From assembly GCA_003541875.1 (NCBI GenBank), contig DPLS01000405.1, forward strand, positions 1 through 5,975: a DNA stretch of 5,975 nucleotides, written 5' to 3'. Source of the stretch: Bacteroidota bacterium (lineage in GTDB: Bacteria; Bacteroidota; Ignavibacteria; UBA10030; UBA6906). Below are positions 4,783 to 5,975 of this stretch, piece after piece (position 1 is the first letter of the stretch; every line of letters starts with the position of its first letter). Under the pieces are notes generated by a model that saw nothing but the letters and a program-made list of their open reading frames with translations, did no database searches and was not told the DNA's origin. The position numbers and the translations under genes are program-made.

Positions 4783-5975
4783 TCAATAGTAGACCTTCAC
4801 CGTTGTAATCGAGTTCTTCTTCGTCCGCACAGTCACCGTGTTGCCATTTGTCAGAATCGGTTCTCCATCTTCTTCGAGGAAATTCGTCATCAGGACTTTC
4901 TTTGGTCTCTGAGGAAGAGTGAGTTGCGCATCAGTATTCTGTCCACTCGCGTCGTACCACTGGATCACCCACGCGTCGGAATCCTCGGCCTTTTTGATTG
5001 AGGTGAGAATCAAGTTTGACGGCGCAAGAGAAGCGAGCGAACGGGAGAGAGGTAACGATCCCTTGTGCGCATCCGTGACGGTGGCGATAAGAGGATTGTT
5101 GTATTCATACCCGCGCTGAACAGTACCTGCATCCCGCCATCCACCCGCGTGCGGGTAGAGGGAGTATTCAATCGAATGTCTGCCCCTATCGGCTGTCGGA
5201 TCGGGCCACTTCGGTGAACGGAGAAGCGAAAGACGAACAACATTTCCTTTTATGTCGTACCCATATTTCGATCTGTTCAATAGGCTCACTCCGTATCCAC
5301 CGGAAGAAACATCAGCCCATCGCTGTGCAGGGACTTCAACCTTCGCCTTTTCCCAACTGTTGCGGAGTTGCGTTGATCGCTGAATAGTGCCGTAAGGAAT
5401 CTCATAGGTGGCAACCGAATCTTGCACCGTCAGTGGGAATGCAACCTTCAACATGGTTTTCTCCTCCCACCAATCGACATCAGTCTTAAAATCAATGCGA
5501 TCCAGACCGGCGTATAGAACGATATCTTGCGTGAAGAAACTCGATGGGAAGTCTTCAGTGGGAAAGTCCTTCTTCGTTCCCGGTTTCAGATAGTCACGAT
5601 GCAATCTCAGCACTGAGCGTACCGGTCCACTTTCGAGTACCTCAACTCGCCGGAACGTTGACGGGAACTTCACACCGGTCAGTCCAACATTCCATGCGTC
5701 CCATGCAGATGGCTTGTCCTCAAGTAATTGAAGTTCATTGCCGTAGCCGTTGAGGAGTTCTTTCCCGTTCCGAAGATCCACGATGCTCCGCACCCAGCCG
5801 GAGTCCGGGTCGATTGTCACTCTGAAGATTCCATTCTCGGTGCTGGTTGAAGAGGTCTTCAGTGGCGATGGAGATTGGGGAGACTTTTTGTTTCGCAATT
5901 CAAATGTCTTGTAGCCGATGGAGGGAACGTCTTTGGCGATAAAGAGAATTTGCCGGTTGTACCGATCAGTCTGAA
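4783..5975 (-). CDS. Alpha-mannosidase, glycoside hydrolase family 38, C-terminal part; 5' end cut by window edge
   Basis: The frame is open from the right edge (first two bases are a partial codon) to TGA at 4783-4785, giving 396 visible residues. The fragment begins in RQILFIAKDVPSIGYKTFEL, the beta-sandwich region that follows the catalytic barrel and helical bundle of GH38 enzymes. Numbering from the visible start, other family landmarks are the ENGIFRVTIDPDSG stretch near 46-59, RIDFKTDVDWWEE at 159-171, LKVAFPL then TYEIPYG, RWADVSSGGYG at 218-228, LSLLRSP and DPTADRGRHS near 248-267, and YSLYPHAG near 270-277. The late part (WVIQWYDASGQ, FLEEDGEPI) is the terminal beta domain, so the C-terminus is complete. 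The catalytic nucleophile region is outside the window. A TTG at 5898 lies inside the conserved region and is not the start. The enzyme would remove alpha-linked mannose from glycans or oligosaccharides; location depends on the unseen N-terminus. Confidence 0.93.
   Translation of the reverse strand, partial: QTDRYNRQILFIAKDVPSIGYKTFELRNKKSPQSPSPLKTSSTSTENGIFRVTIDPDSGWVRSIVDLRNGKELLNGYGNELQLLEDKPSAWDAWNVGLTGVKFPSTFRRVEVLESGPVRSVLRLHRDYLKPGTKKDFPTEDFPSSFFTQDIVLYAGLDRIDFKTDVDWWEEKTMLKVAFPLTVQDSVATYEIPYGTIQRSTQLRNSWEKAKVEVPAQRWADVSSGGYGVSLLNRSKYGYDIKGNVVRLSLLRSPKWPDPTADRGRHSIEYSLYPHAGGWRDAGTVQRGYEYNNPLIATVTDAHKGSLPLSRSLASLAPSNLILTSIKKAEDSDAWVIQWYDASGQNTDAQLTLPQRPKKVLMTNFLEEDGEPILTNGNTVTVRTKKNSITTVKVYY

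Noticed and set aside
5896..5898. TTG as start of the mannosidase reading frame
   Set aside because: The 25 codons to its right are in frame and encode conserved GH38 sequence (FIAKDVPSIGY), so the TTG is internal and the gene begins outside the window.

Overview
The window is a stretch of a bacterial carbohydrate-utilisation locus in which every supported gene is on the minus strand, so it reads from right to left. Base composition is moderate: two 60-base lines counted by hand in the glycosidase genes give 50% and 57% G+C. A sugar ABC importer beside periplasmic-type glycosidases, a signal peptide ending in YSQ, and an intervening-sequence four-helix-bundle gene in an intergenic gap would suit a bacterium of the Bacteroidota/Ignavibacteriota neighbourhood or Acidobacteriota. 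This is only a guess; nothing here fixes the taxon.

Layout in the order of transcription: (1) 5975-4783, the C-terminal part of a GH38 alpha-mannosidase whose catalytic domain lies beyond the right edge; (2) 4663-3833, a DUF2971 protein of unknown function; (3) 3762-2944, a MalG-type inner-membrane permease of a sugar ABC importer; (4) 2896-2528, a four-helix-bundle protein of the 23S rRNA intervening-sequence (IVP) family; (5) 2472-1, a secreted glycogen-debranching-enzyme-like (alpha/alpha)6 glycosidase, open for 824 codons and cut by the left edge. Genes 1, 3 and 5 make a coherent set: hydrolysis of an alpha-linked, probably mannose-containing oligosaccharide plus its uptake. The partner permease, binding protein and ATPase are not in the window.

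Genes 2 and 4 do not belong to that pathway and look like later arrivals. The clearest case is the IVP-family gene: it is packed inside a 441-bp unit (2500-2940) bounded by A/T-rich inverted repeats matching at 21 of 22 positions, with the repeats 9 bp from its stop and about 25 bp from its start. Taking the unit out would leave the permease stop about 30 bp from the next start codon, with that gene's ribosome binding site intact. This is what an insertion into an operon gap should look like, and it resembles the 23S rRNA intervening sequences whose ends pair in RNA. The DUF2971 gene lies downstream of an orphan AGGAGG and upstream of a permease start that has no evident Shine-Dalgarno sequence, which hints that it too was inserted.

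No rRNA, tRNA, CRISPR array, known riboswitch or convincing terminator was seen. There is no gene-free stretch over 300 bases; the four gaps are 55, 47, 70 and 119 bases.
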